64,000 nt of DNA from Zoogloea sp041914405 (GTDB taxonomy: Bacteria > Pseudomonadota > Gammaproteobacteria > Burkholderiales > Rhodocyclaceae), in contig NZ_JAYSDK010000007.1 of assembly GCF_041914405.1 (NCBI RefSeq), forward strand, positions 1-64,000, given 5' to 3'. Below the pieces are notes generated by a model that worked only from the letters and a program-made list of their open reading frames with translations, had not been told where the DNA came from and searched no databases. Positions within the stretch are counted from its first letter, which is position 1; the number at the start of each line of letters is the position of its first letter. Made by a program: the position numbers and the translations under genes. This document shows positions 16,334 to 23,658 of the stretch, piece by piece.

Positions 16334-17113
16334 ATGTCCTTCGTCAAATTCGAGAACGTCGATCTCGCCTACGCGCCGGGAGGCGCGCTGGCCATCGAGG
16401 ACGTCAGCCTGGACGTCCGCGAGGGCGAGTTCGTCGCCGTGGTCGGCCCGTCCGGCTGCGGCAAATCCACCCTCATGAAGCTCATCTCCGGCCTGCGCAT
16501 GCCGTCCGGCGGCTATGTCTATGTGGACGGCCGCCAGGTCGGTGGGCCGCTGAAGATCGTCGGCATGGCCTTCCAGAACGCCAATCTGCTGCCCTGGCGC
16601 ACGACCCTCGACAATGTGATGTTGCCGCTGGAGATCGTCGAGCCCTACCGGTCCACGCTGAAGAAGGAGCGCACGCGCTACGAGGCTGAGGCGCGCCAGC
16701 TGCTCGCCAAGGTCGGCCTGGCCGGCTTCGAGGACAAGTTCCCGTGGGAGCTGTCCGGCGGCATGCAGCAGCGGGCGTCAATCTGCCGGGCACTGATCCA
16801 CCAGCCGCGCCTGCTGATGCTCGACGAGCCCTTCGGCGCGCTGGACGCCTTCACCCGCGAGGAGCTGTGGTGCATGTTGCGCGACCTGTGGCAGCTGCAG
16901 CCCTTCACGGTGATCCTCGTCACCCACGACCTGCGCGAGGCGGTCTTCCTCGCCGACACCGTTTACGTGATGAGCAAGCGGCCGGGCCGCGTGCTGGTGC
17001 GCCGGGAGATCGACCTGCCGCGTCCGCGCGACCTGGACGTGACCTATACCGACGCCTTCGCCGGCTACGTCCATGAACTGCGCGAGCACATCGGTCGCGT
17101 GCGCGCATCCTGA
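16334..17113 (+). CDS. ABC transporter ATP-binding protein, nitrate/taurine/NMT1 type
   Basis: 259 residues from ATG 16334; the longer upstream frame runs through the repeat and is not coding. Walker A is GPSGCGKST, Q-loop FQNANLLPWRT, signature LSGGMQQRASICRA, Walker B LLMLDEPFGALD, and the H-loop TH. The LLPWRT block and the C-terminal RPGR are typical of SsuB/TauB/ThiZ-like ATPases. It energises the permease 10 bp downstream. Confidence 0.93.
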   Translation: MSFVKFENVDLAYAPGGALAIEDVSLDVREGEFVAVVGPSGCGKSTLMKLISGLRMPSGGYVYVDGRQVGGPLKIVGMAFQNANLLPWRTTLDNVMLPLEIVEPYRSTLKKERTRYEAEARQLLAKVGLAGFEDKFPWELSGGMQQRASICRALIHQPRLLMLDEPFGALDAFTREELWCMLRDLWQLQPFTVILVTHDLREAVFLADTVYVMSKRPGRVLVRREIDLPRPRDLDVTYTDAFAGYVHELREHIGRVRAS

Positions 17114-17123
17114 AAGGCCTGCC

Positions 17124-17891
17124 ATGAAACCCAATCTCGTCAAGGCTGCCCCGTGGCTGGTGGTGGCCGGCATGTTCCTGCTGTGGGAGCTGATCTGCGT
17201 CGGCTTCGACGTGCCCGAATTCCTGCTGCCGGCGCCCAGCGCGGTGTGGCATGTGGGCGTCGAGCAGTTCGCGCCGATCATGATGCACGCCACCCAGACC
17301 TTCCTTACCACCTTGGCCGGCTTTGCCATCGCGGTGCTGGTGGGCCTGCTGATCGGCATGGCGGTGGGCTCGTCGCCGCTGCTCTACCGGGCCATGTATC
17401 CGCTGCTGGTCGGCTTCAACTCGATCCCCAAGGTCGCTTTCGTGCCGGTGCTGGTGGTGTGGTTCGGCATCGGGACGGTGCCGGCCATCCTTACCGCCTT
17501 CCTGATCTCCTTCTTCCCGGTGGTGGTCAACGTGGCCACCGGCCTCGCCACGCTGGAGCCCGAACTGGAGGACGTGCTGCGTTCGCTGGGTGCCTCGCGC
17601 CTCGACATCCTTGGCAAGGTAGGCCTGCCGCGGGCGATGCCGTACTTTTTCGCGTCCCTGAAAGTGGCGATCACACTGGCCTTCGTCGGCTCGGTGATCG
17701 CCGAGACGGTGGCCTCGAACCTGGGCATCGGCTACCTGATGATGTCGGCCAGCTCGTCGATGAACATGCCGCTGGTGTTTGCCGGGCTGATCGTCATCGG
17801 CGTGATGGGCGTCGTGATGTACGAGCTGTTCGCCTTCGTCGAGAAGCGCATGACCAGCTGGGCCCACCGCAACCCGAACGGCGCGGCGTGA
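17124..17891 (+). CDS. ABC transporter permease, SsuC/TauC-like
   Basis: 255 residues with about six membrane spans. The cytoplasmic coupling loop EDVLRSLGASRLDILGKVGLPRAMPYFFASLKVAI matches the EAA motif. It pairs with the preceding ATPase and the binding protein at 15184 in a complete importer; the substrate is not fixed by sequence. The ATG is preceded by GAAAGG. Confidence 0.92.
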   Translation: MKPNLVKAAPWLVVAGMFLLWELICVGFDVPEFLLPAPSAVWHVGVEQFAPIMMHATQTFLTTLAGFAIAVLVGLLIGMAVGSSPLLYRAMYPLLVGFNSIPKVAFVPVLVVWFGIGTVPAILTAFLISFFPVVVNVATGLATLEPELEDVLRSLGASRLDILGKVGLPRAMPYFFASLKVAITLAFVGSVIAETVASNLGIGYLMMSASSSMNMPLVFAGLIVIGVMGVVMYELFAFVEKRMTSWAHRNPNGAA

Positions 17892-17903
17892 CGCTGGCGC
17901 CGC

Positions 17904-18863
17904 TCAGGCCTCGGCCCGGGCGAGCGCCACCATCAGTGACTGCCCGATGTCCCGGTGGTTGCGGATCTCCTCGGTGATCTGGGTAACCACGGCGACGCGC
18001 TCGCGGGCGCTGTCCTGGATCGCCCGCATCGCCGCTTCGGCTTCGGCGGTGGCGCTGCATCCTGCGCTGACCGCCGAGCTGGCGCTGAGCACCGACGCCG
18101 AGGCCTGTGACGAGGTGTGCTGCAACTCCGTGGCGATGGCGCCGATGCGGTCGCTCGCGGCCTTGGCCTGCTCGGCCAGCTTGCGCACCTCGTCGGCCAC
18201 CACGGCGAAGCCGCGGCCCGCATCGCCGGCCCGTGCAGCTTCGATGGCCGCGTTGAGGGCGAGCAGGTTGGTCTGGTCCGAGATCTGGGTGATCAGCGCG
18301 ACGATGGCCGGAATCTGACCGGACTGGACGGCGAGGGTGTCCAGGTCGGCCTGAACCTTGGTCAGGCATTCGCCGGCGCGCTCGATCTCCGTCTTGGCGC
18401 TGCCCATGTGGTTCCGCCCTGCTGCCACCCGGGCGCCGCTGGCTTCGGCGAGGCGGTTGGCGTTGGCCATGTCAGCCAGCGCCTGTTCCACCGACACGCC
18501 GAGCTCGGTGGCCAGGCGGGTGGCATCGGTGATGGAGGCCGCGAGGGCGGTACAGTGGGGGTCGTTTCCCGTCGCGGTCGCCTCGGCTGCCAGGGCCTGG
18601 CGTGCGTTCTCAAGGTCGATGCGCAAGGCCTGGTTGGCCGTTTGCATGCTTGCCAGCTCGTCGTGCAGACGCGGTAGCAGTTGCCTGTGGATGTGCCGTT
18701 GCTCCGAGCGGTGGCCCAGGCCAGCGACCAGCGCACACAAGGCGGCGGTGGCGGTGCAGACGGTCTGCGCAAGACTGTTCGGCAACACGGCCGCCGTGCC
18801 AGCGAGGAAGGTGGCGGACAGGCAGATGAGGGCGTTCTTGTCGAAGGTCTGGGTGTTCGGCAT
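17904..18863 (-). CDS. methyl-accepting chemotaxis-type transducer without a sensor domain
   Basis: About 319 residues. Two close hydrophobic segments at about residues 10-55 are separated by only a few residues, so there is no periplasmic ligand domain. A coiled coil and the signalling tip ITQISDQTNLLALNAAIEAARAGDAGRGFAVVADEVRKLAEQAKAASDRI follow. The tip is the CheW/CheA contact, so it should report a cytoplasmic or membrane state. The start is MPNT 18863 or MHAM 18872; the longer frame to 19016 crosses a terminator. It is convergent with the ABC operon. Confidence 0.88.
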   Translation of the reverse strand: MPNTQTFDKNALICLSATFLAGTAAVLPNSLAQTVCTATAALCALVAGLGHRSEQRHIHRQLLPRLHDELASMQTANQALRIDLENARQALAAEATATGNDPHCTALAASITDATRLATELGVSVEQALADMANANRLAEASGARVAAGRNHMGSAKTEIERAGECLTKVQADLDTLAVQSGQIPAIVALITQISDQTNLLALNAAIEAARAGDAGRGFAVVADEVRKLAEQAKAASDRIGAIATELQHTSSQASASVLSASSAVSAGCSATAEAEAAMRAIQDSARERVAVVTQITEEIRNHRDIGQSLMVALARAEA

Positions 18864-19373
18864 GGCGTGCATCTCGTTGGGCGGGGGCGTTGGTGTCCGG
18901 GCAAAAAAAGACCCGCTTCCGCGGGTCGAATCCCGATTCAGCTTTTCTGGACGATCAACGCGTAAGCGGATGTCAGAAACGGGAGGGAGAGGTCGCTGAA
19001 CCGGGGACAGAGGCAAACATCAGGCAACGTGCGGCAACGATGCTCGCCTGCCGCCAGCGGGTCGTCTGGACTTCCCGCCCACAAGGGGCTTGTACTGGCG
19101 ACGTTTGAGCATCTGGTTACTTCCACGCTATCCGCTGCTTCATGAGCAGGAAGGGTGCCAGAACAGGTTGGCGATACCGGCAAAACGTGTGCAGACCAGG
19201 CGGGACGCGGCCTGCGCGGAATGGGGGCGGAGACGGGCCAAGCTGGCCGGGGTTTGGGTTTTGATCAAATGATCTAATCGATAAATAAATTATTGGTATC
19301 GATGGATCAGTTGATGCATCGGCAAGCGCGTCCCCGGTGACGCGTCTGCCGATGGTGTGATGAACACGGATGT
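18864..19373. other. 510-bp gene-free stretch upstream of the transducer
   Basis: No convincing ORF. On the minus strand GACCCGC-GGAA-GCGGGTC followed by seven T (18903-18926) forms an intrinsic terminator that would stop RNA before the transducer gene. CATCGGCA/TGCCGATG with an inner CGCGTC/GACGCG stem makes a hairpin at 19317-19354 just past the flavodoxin gene. ATCGAT repeats with flanking GATC form a dyad near 19272-19313. I recognise no riboswitch consensus. Confidence 0.4.
18903..18926 (-). terminator. orphan terminator upstream of the transducer gene
   Basis: The 7-bp stem GACCCGC/GCGGGTC with loop GGAA is followed by TTTTTTT on the minus strand, only about 40 bases before the transducer start. 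No gene lies upstream on that strand up to the flavodoxin stop at 19374. It therefore ends either an unseen small RNA or a transcription-attenuating leader. Confidence 0.75.
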
Positions 19374-19928
19374 TCAGGCCGGCGTGGCGAGTTTTTCCAG
19401 GAGCTGTGGCTTGACCTGGGCCAGCCAGGTATCGAGGCGTTCGTTGGTGAACATGCCCTGGGTGCGCTCGTCGATGACCAGGCCGACGAAGCGCCCGTCC
19501 TGCACCGCCGCGGAATGCGCGAAGGTGTAGCCTTCGGTGCTCCAGTCGCCGATGATCTCCGCGCCGAAGCCCTTGAAGACTTCGTAAAGGCGCAGCAGCG
19601 AGCTGGCGAAGCGGTCGGAGTAGCGCTCCTGGGCGCCCAGGCCGAAGAAAGCGATGCGCTTGCCGCTGAAGTCCGGCATGCCGCTCTTGGCCAGGAACTC
19701 TTCCCAGTTCGGCTCCAGGCAGCCGGCGCTCTTGCCGGGAATCTCGCCGACGCCATAGCTCGGCGTGCCGAGGATCAGGGCGTCGTACTGGAGCATTTCC
19801 GCCATCTCGATGCGGTTTACGTTGACGGGCTTGCTGGCGATCTCATCGCCGAGCTTCTTGTGGATTTTCTTGGCGATCAGCCGGGTGGTGCCGGTTTCGG
19901 TGCCGAAAAAGATGCCGATGGTTTTCAT
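19374..19928 (-). CDS. fldA: long-chain flavodoxin
   Basis: 184 residues. The FMN phosphate loop is FGTETGTTRLIAKKI (residues 8-22). LILGTPSYGVGE, the long-chain insertion FFGLGAQERYSDRFASSLLRLYEVF and the FMN-contact Tyr/Trp regions follow. Long-chain flavodoxins carry single electrons to enzymes such as nitrogenase (NifF) or to radical-SAM and methionine synthase systems. No nif gene is present, so the partner is unknown. The ATG at 19928 faces a 180-bp gap to tRNA-Leu that should hold its promoter. Confidence 0.92.
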   Translation of the reverse strand: MKTIGIFFGTETGTTRLIAKKIHKKLGDEIASKPVNVNRIEMAEMLQYDALILGTPSYGVGEIPGKSAGCLEPNWEEFLAKSGMPDFSGKRIAFFGLGAQERYSDRFASSLLRLYEVFKGFGAEIIGDWSTEGYTFAHSAAVQDGRFVGLVIDERTQGMFTNERLDTWLAQVKPQLLEKLATPA

Positions 19929-20108
19929 GATGGATTGTCGTGAACGCGACTCGTATTTGAGGGATCACGGCTTTCAAGCAGAATTCATACCCTCACGCCC
20001 CAGCGGCTTGCCGATTCCTGTTGACCTTCGCGTCGGCTCCGCTATAATCCGCCTCCTTCTGCGCCCCCGTTCCAGTGCTGCATTCACGGAGCTGGGTCAG
20101 GCAAAGAT

Positions 20109-20193
20109 GCCTTGGTGGTGAAATTGGTAGACACGCTATCTTGAGGGGGTAGTGTCGAAAGACGTGCGAGTTCGAGTCTCGCCCAAGGCACCA
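20109..20193 (+). tRNA. tRNA-Leu (GAG)
   Basis: 85 bases. Acceptor GCCTTGG/CCAAGGC, anticodon stem CTATC/GGTAG with loop TTGAGGG (anticodon GAG), a class II variable arm, T-arm GCGAGTTCGAGTCTCGC and an encoded CCA. Its 3' end is the integration site of the element at 20170-38361, and the gene remains intact on the integrase side. Confidence 0.97.
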
Positions 20194-20267
20194 ATAGCTG
20201 TTCCGCAGTGTTCCGAATCAGGCCGGCAAGCCCAGAGAAATCAAGGGTTCCGGCCTTTTTTGCGTCC
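20170..20267 (+). repeat. attL direct repeat
   Basis: The left copy runs from GTTCGAGTCTCGCCCAAGG in the tRNA T-arm to TTTTTTGCGTCC past the terminator. It matches 38265-38361 except for one missing G in the acceptor stem and one G/A change at 20210. Confidence 0.95.
20218..20261 (+). terminator. tRNA-Leu terminator inside attL
   Basis: GGCCGG and CCGGCC close a hairpin followed by TTTTTT. It is duplicated inside attR, so the element carries a copy of the host terminator. Confidence 0.7.
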
Positions 20268-20306
20268 GTAGTGTTCCGGATTATTCCATTGTAAGCCGGC
20301 CTCTGA

Positions 20307-20327
20307 TGGGGGTATGGTTGGGGGTAT
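20307..20327 (+). promoter_or_regulatory. left pair of integrase arm-type sites
   Basis: TGGGGGTAT at 20307 and 20319, spaced 12 bp start to start and 40 bp inside attL. A reversed ATACCCCC lies at 20348. The same pair with the same spacing lies 42 bp inside attR, so these are probably arm-type sites for the integrase or sites for an excision factor. Confidence 0.7.
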
Positions 20328-20356
20328 TCGCCTGTCCTCAAGGATGGATACCCCCG

Positions 20357-21577
20357 ATGCCGCTGACCGATACCCAGATCAAGGCACTCAAGCCCGATCT
20401 CAAGCCCCGCAAGATCTCCGACGAGAAGGGCCTGTACCTCCTGTTGCAGCCAACCGGCGCAAAGCTCTGGAGGCTCAAGTACCGAGTGGGCGGAAAGGAA
20501 AAGCTCCTGGCCCTGGGGAGCTATCCGGATGTTGGTTTGAAGGATGCGCGTAACCGGCGCGACGAGGCCCGCAAGCTGCTCGCCGATGGGATCGACCCAG
20601 GAGAGCAGCGGAAGGCCCAGAAGGCCGCCACCGAAGCCCGTGCCCTGAATTCGTTCGAGGTGATTTGCCGTGAGTGGCTGGAGAAATGGCGGACAACGGT
20701 CGAGCCAGCCCAATACACGAAATCCCTGGCACGCCTGGAGAAGAACGTCTTCCCCTGGCTAGGAGGCCGGCCGATGGCCGAAATCACTCCGCCGGAGGTG
20801 TTGGCGGTGTTGCGTAGGGTGGATGAACGGGGCGCCCGCTATACCGCCCACAAGATCAAGAGCGAGATCAGCCAGGCCTTCCGTTACGCCGTGGCCACCG
20901 GGCGAGCTGAACGCGATCCCTGCCCGGATCTGCGCGGCGCGATTCCGCCGGCCAGGGGCGAGAACTTCGCGGCCATCACAACCCCGAAAGAAGCTGGCGA
21001 ACTGCTCCGCGCCATTGATGGCTTCCAGGGCACGTTCGTCGTCAAGTCGGCTTTGCTCCTGGCGCCGCTGCTGTTTGTGCGGCCTGGGGAGCTGCGTAAA
21101 GCCGAATGGGCCGAATTCGATCTCGACAAAGGGGAGTGGAGTATTCCGGCAGGGCGGATGAAGGGGCGCCAGCCTCACCTTGTTCCCTTGCCGTCGCAGG
21201 CCGTGCTGATCCTCCGTGATCTGCAGCCGCTCACTGGACGCGGCGTCCATGTCTTTGCAGGCCGCGACCCGAAGAAGCCGATGAGCGACGCCGCGGTAAA
21301 TGCCGCACTGCGCCGCATGGGTTACGACACCAAGACCGAGATCACCGGGCACGGATTCAGGGCAATGGCCCGGACGATCCTGCACGAGGAACTGCATTTC
21401 AAGCCGGAGGTGATTGAGCACCAGTTGGCGCACCGTGTGCCTGATGCGCTGGGCTCTGCTTACAACAGGACAAAGTTCATCAAGGAACGCCGGGAGATGA
21501 TGCAACGGTGGGCCGATTACCTGGACAAGCTGAAGGCGGGCGCCGACGTGGTATCGATACCGACACGGGCAGCCTGA
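20357..21577 (+). CDS. int: tyrosine recombinase, P4-type integrase
   Basis: 406 residues from ATG 20357. The N-terminal DUF4102-type arm-binding domain is MPLTDTQIKALKPDLKPRKISDEKGLYLLLQPTGAKLWRLKYRV. The core-binding domain spans roughly residues 100-190. Catalytic residues are Arg in VRPGELRKAEW, HxxR in HGFRAMART, His in HQLAHRV and Tyr in SAYNRT. It joins the element to the 3' end of tRNA-Leu, 163 bp upstream, the standard layout. The longer frame from 20306 starts inside the arm-type repeats and is less likely. Confidence 0.95.
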   Translation: MPLTDTQIKALKPDLKPRKISDEKGLYLLLQPTGAKLWRLKYRVGGKEKLLALGSYPDVGLKDARNRRDEARKLLADGIDPGEQRKAQKAATEARALNSFEVICREWLEKWRTTVEPAQYTKSLARLEKNVFPWLGGRPMAEITPPEVLAVLRRVDERGARYTAHKIKSEISQAFRYAVATGRAERDPCPDLRGAIPPARGENFAAITTPKEAGELLRAIDGFQGTFVVKSALLLAPLLFVRPGELRKAEWAEFDLDKGEWSIPAGRMKGRQPHLVPLPSQAVLILRDLQPLTGRGVHVFAGRDPKKPMSDAAVNAALRRMGYDTKTEITGHGFRAMARTILHEELHFKPEVIEHQLAHRVPDALGSAYNRTKFIKERREMMQRWADYLDKLKAGADVVSIPTRAA

Positions 21578-21677
21578 CCTACCGAGTTTGCCGCGCCTAC
21601 TCCGACGGGGGGAAAACCGGGAGCCCTTGCCCGGCTGGCGCGGCATCAAAACAAGGGATAGCGCACAAGGGGCGTGT

Positions 21678-22529
21678 ATGGACATAGATTCTTTGCCGAG
21701 GTATCCCGGCGGGCCGCTCAAGGAATATCCCGAGGGTTACCTCATGAGCGAATACCAATCTCTTTTAGACTGGGCAAGTGAGACATTTTCCCCTCTTGCA
21801 GTGGACGAAGCCCTCATTGCCGCCCGTCCAGACGAGTCAATTTTTTCACTTGAAATGCCGAGCGAATTTGGCCAAAAGTGGGCTGAAGAACTCTCGCGCT
21901 GCCGCTCTGGGCTGCTGGAACAGGACGAAGCTACGTTGCTTGACCTTTTGTTAGTGGCTGCCCGCCTTGTTGAGTACCATCGTCGGCATAACCCAGGTAG
22001 TGGGTATCTAATAAGCCGTGAATGGTCGGATGACCCCGTCGAATATCGAATTTGTGAACCCGAAGCCTACCATCTAGAGACCTGGACAGCGCCTTTCGAG
22101 TTGCTGGTCAGTACTTCATTCGAAGACTTTCCGGACCATGGAAACATCTTGAAAGTTCAAGCCTTGGTGTGGTTCTTCGAAGCTGCGGCGTTGCACCGGA
22201 ACGGCGATCCAAAAGCCTTTGATTTGCTTTTCGAGGTGGCGGAATCCTTACGGATGGAGAGCAACGCAAGTGCATGTCGGGATGCGGAAATAGAAGAAAG
22301 GGGGCTAGCCGCCCGTGCTCTCGCCAAAAAGGGTGCCGCAGCCCGACATGCCCCAAGCAATCAGAAAGCCGAAGAGATTCGGAGTTGGTGGCTGACCAAT
22401 AGGGACCGCTTTAAGAGCCTTGACCAGGCGGCAGAACATGCCTCAAAAAAATTCAGCTGTGCATTTAGGACGGCAAGAGAGCACATAGGTAGGGAAAATA
22501 AGGAACTACGCTCTGCCGGCAAAGCGTAA
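21678..22529 (+). CDS. hypothetical protein of the satellite, 283 aa
   Basis: Starts MDIDSLPRYPGGPLKEYPEGY at ATG 21678 with AAGGGG upstream. It is acidic and probably helical, with no known motif in residues 1-210. The last 60 residues (KAEEIRSWWLTNRDRFKSLDQAAEHASKKFSCAFRTAREHIGREN) are basic and look like a DNA-binding helix bundle of the kind seen in small phage regulators. No signal or membrane segment. It precedes alpA after a hairpin (GGCAGGC/GCCTGCC, 22538-22557), so it may be its own unit. Confidence 0.65.
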   Translation: MDIDSLPRYPGGPLKEYPEGYLMSEYQSLLDWASETFSPLAVDEALIAARPDESIFSLEMPSEFGQKWAEELSRCRSGLLEQDEATLLDLLLVAARLVEYHRRHNPGSGYLISREWSDDPVEYRICEPEAYHLETWTAPFELLVSTSFEDFPDHGNILKVQALVWFFEAAALHRNGDPKAFDLLFEVAESLRMESNASACRDAEIEERGLAARALAKKGAAARHAPSNQKAEEIRSWWLTNRDRFKSLDQAAEHASKKFSCAFRTAREHIGRENKELRSAGKA

Positions 22530-22675
22530 TGTCTGTTGGCAGGCTGTAAGGCCTGCCGGCCTACCTTTCACCATGCTGGCTGGTGGGGTTCTCGCTGTGT
22601 TGGCTCCGCTTCAAAGTTGTGACCATGTGTTCCGGGCAGCTCTGCTCGGCACGATCCAGAAAAGGATTGGAAAGC

Positions 22676-22936
22676 ATGGTTACTCAACAACCCGTATCTC
22701 CCGCCCCAATTGTCATTCTTCGCCGCCGCGAAGTGGAAGACCGTACCGGCCTTCGCTGCTCCACCATCTACGAAGGCATCAAAGCACGTACCTTTCCTGC
22801 ACCAGTTCGGCTTGGGCCAAGGTCAGTTGGTTGGCTTGAGTCAGAAATAAACAATTGGTTGGCTGCGCGCATTGCCGCGCGTGACAGCTCGGTCGAAGCC
22901 AAGAGCGGTCGAGTTCAAGAGGGGGGGCGGCGATGA
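22676..22936 (+). CDS. AlpA-family transcriptional regulator
   Basis: 86 residues from ATG 22676. VILRRREVEDRTGLRCSTIYEGIKARTFPAPVRLGPRSVGWLESEINNWLAARIAARD is the complete AlpA/Vis winged helix-turn-helix. These proteins act as activators or excision factors (Vis in P4, AlpA in CP4-57). It overlaps the next gene by ATGA and heads the operon that carries the tape measure and primase genes, so it may control or be controlled with them. Confidence 0.92.
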   Translation: MVTQQPVSPAPIVILRRREVEDRTGLRCSTIYEGIKARTFPAPVRLGPRSVGWLESEINNWLAARIAARDSSVEAKSGRVQEGGRR

Positions 22937-23658
22937 CTCGGCGATCTCCCATTAACTCTATGCAGACGTCTGCACGGAGTAGCGATGCCGGTCTCATTCA
23001 GCGCTGGAACGAAGCGCTCCGTTTCCGCATTGGTGTCGATGGCGTTACCGGTCTGGATCAACTTCCGGACGTGGCCTCTTTTCCCGATAAATTTCCGATT
23101 GATGAGTTCGGAATCGGCCGTCTCCTGGGCGAAGTCCTCGGCGTAGCAGCCCTGAAGTTGTTCCGTACGTGTGGTACCGCATCCCCTGAAAAGTGGAGCT
23201 TTGACCATATTGGACAATGGCTACAAGCGCATTCGTTTGCGGATCGGATGACGGATGTCGGACGAATTTATACCACCCATAAAATAATCGATTTTTCTTT
23301 TTCTGCGCCAGAACGCCTATCTGTTTTGAATTCATTTCTCGATGCACTCAGTAATGATGATCTGCACCGGATGGCAATGGATGCGGTGCAAGGCTTACCT
23401 GTTAATCCGGACATCTTTGAAGCGGTTGAGGAGGTTGAAGAGGCAGGTGAAGACACCCAGTTGAATCAATTGCTCTTGGGCTTCATTGAAGTGCTGTCCA
23501 TCGAGATGAAAGCATCTAATTTTTCGCCTAGATATGCGCTGGGTATGGCTCTGTGTCGCCAGCCTGATGTATTTGCAAAAATGATCATTTGCCAATTCAA
23601 AAAGGTCTTCAACGATGAATGGAAGACCACGCTGATGGGGGTTCTCCATGTCGACTAA
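22933..23658 (+). CDS. hypothetical protein between alpA and the tape measure gene
   Basis: 241 residues, coupled to alpA by ATGA and overlapping the tape measure gene by 11 bp. It is mixed helical with a strongly acidic stretch (EAVEEVEEAGED) and ends KMIICQFKKVFNDEWKTTLMGVLHVD. No domain recognised. In tailed phages the gene just upstream of the tape measure usually encodes a tail assembly chaperone, a position-only possibility here. Codons 10-14 contain the palindrome TGCAGACGTCTGCA. Confidence 0.65.
   Translation: MTRRSPINSMQTSARSSDAGLIQRWNEALRFRIGVDGVTGLDQLPDVASFPDKFPIDEFGIGRLLGEVLGVAALKLFRTCGTASPEKWSFDHIGQWLQAHSFADRMTDVGRIYTTHKIIDFSFSAPERLSVLNSFLDALSNDDLHRMAMDAVQGLPVNPDIFEAVEEVEEAGEDTQLNQLLLGFIEVLSIEMKASNFSPRYALGMALCRQPDVFAKMIICQFKKVFNDEWKTTLMGVLHVD
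22961..22974. promoter_or_regulatory. palindrome TGCAGACGTCTGCA, copy 1
   Basis: A perfect 14-bp palindrome inside the start of the gene at 22933. An identical copy lies at 31951-31964 near the start of another satellite operon, and one with a single mismatch (TGCAGGCGTCTGCA) at 31207-31220. Identity across unrelated coding frames points to an operator or a protein-binding site. Confidence 0.55.
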
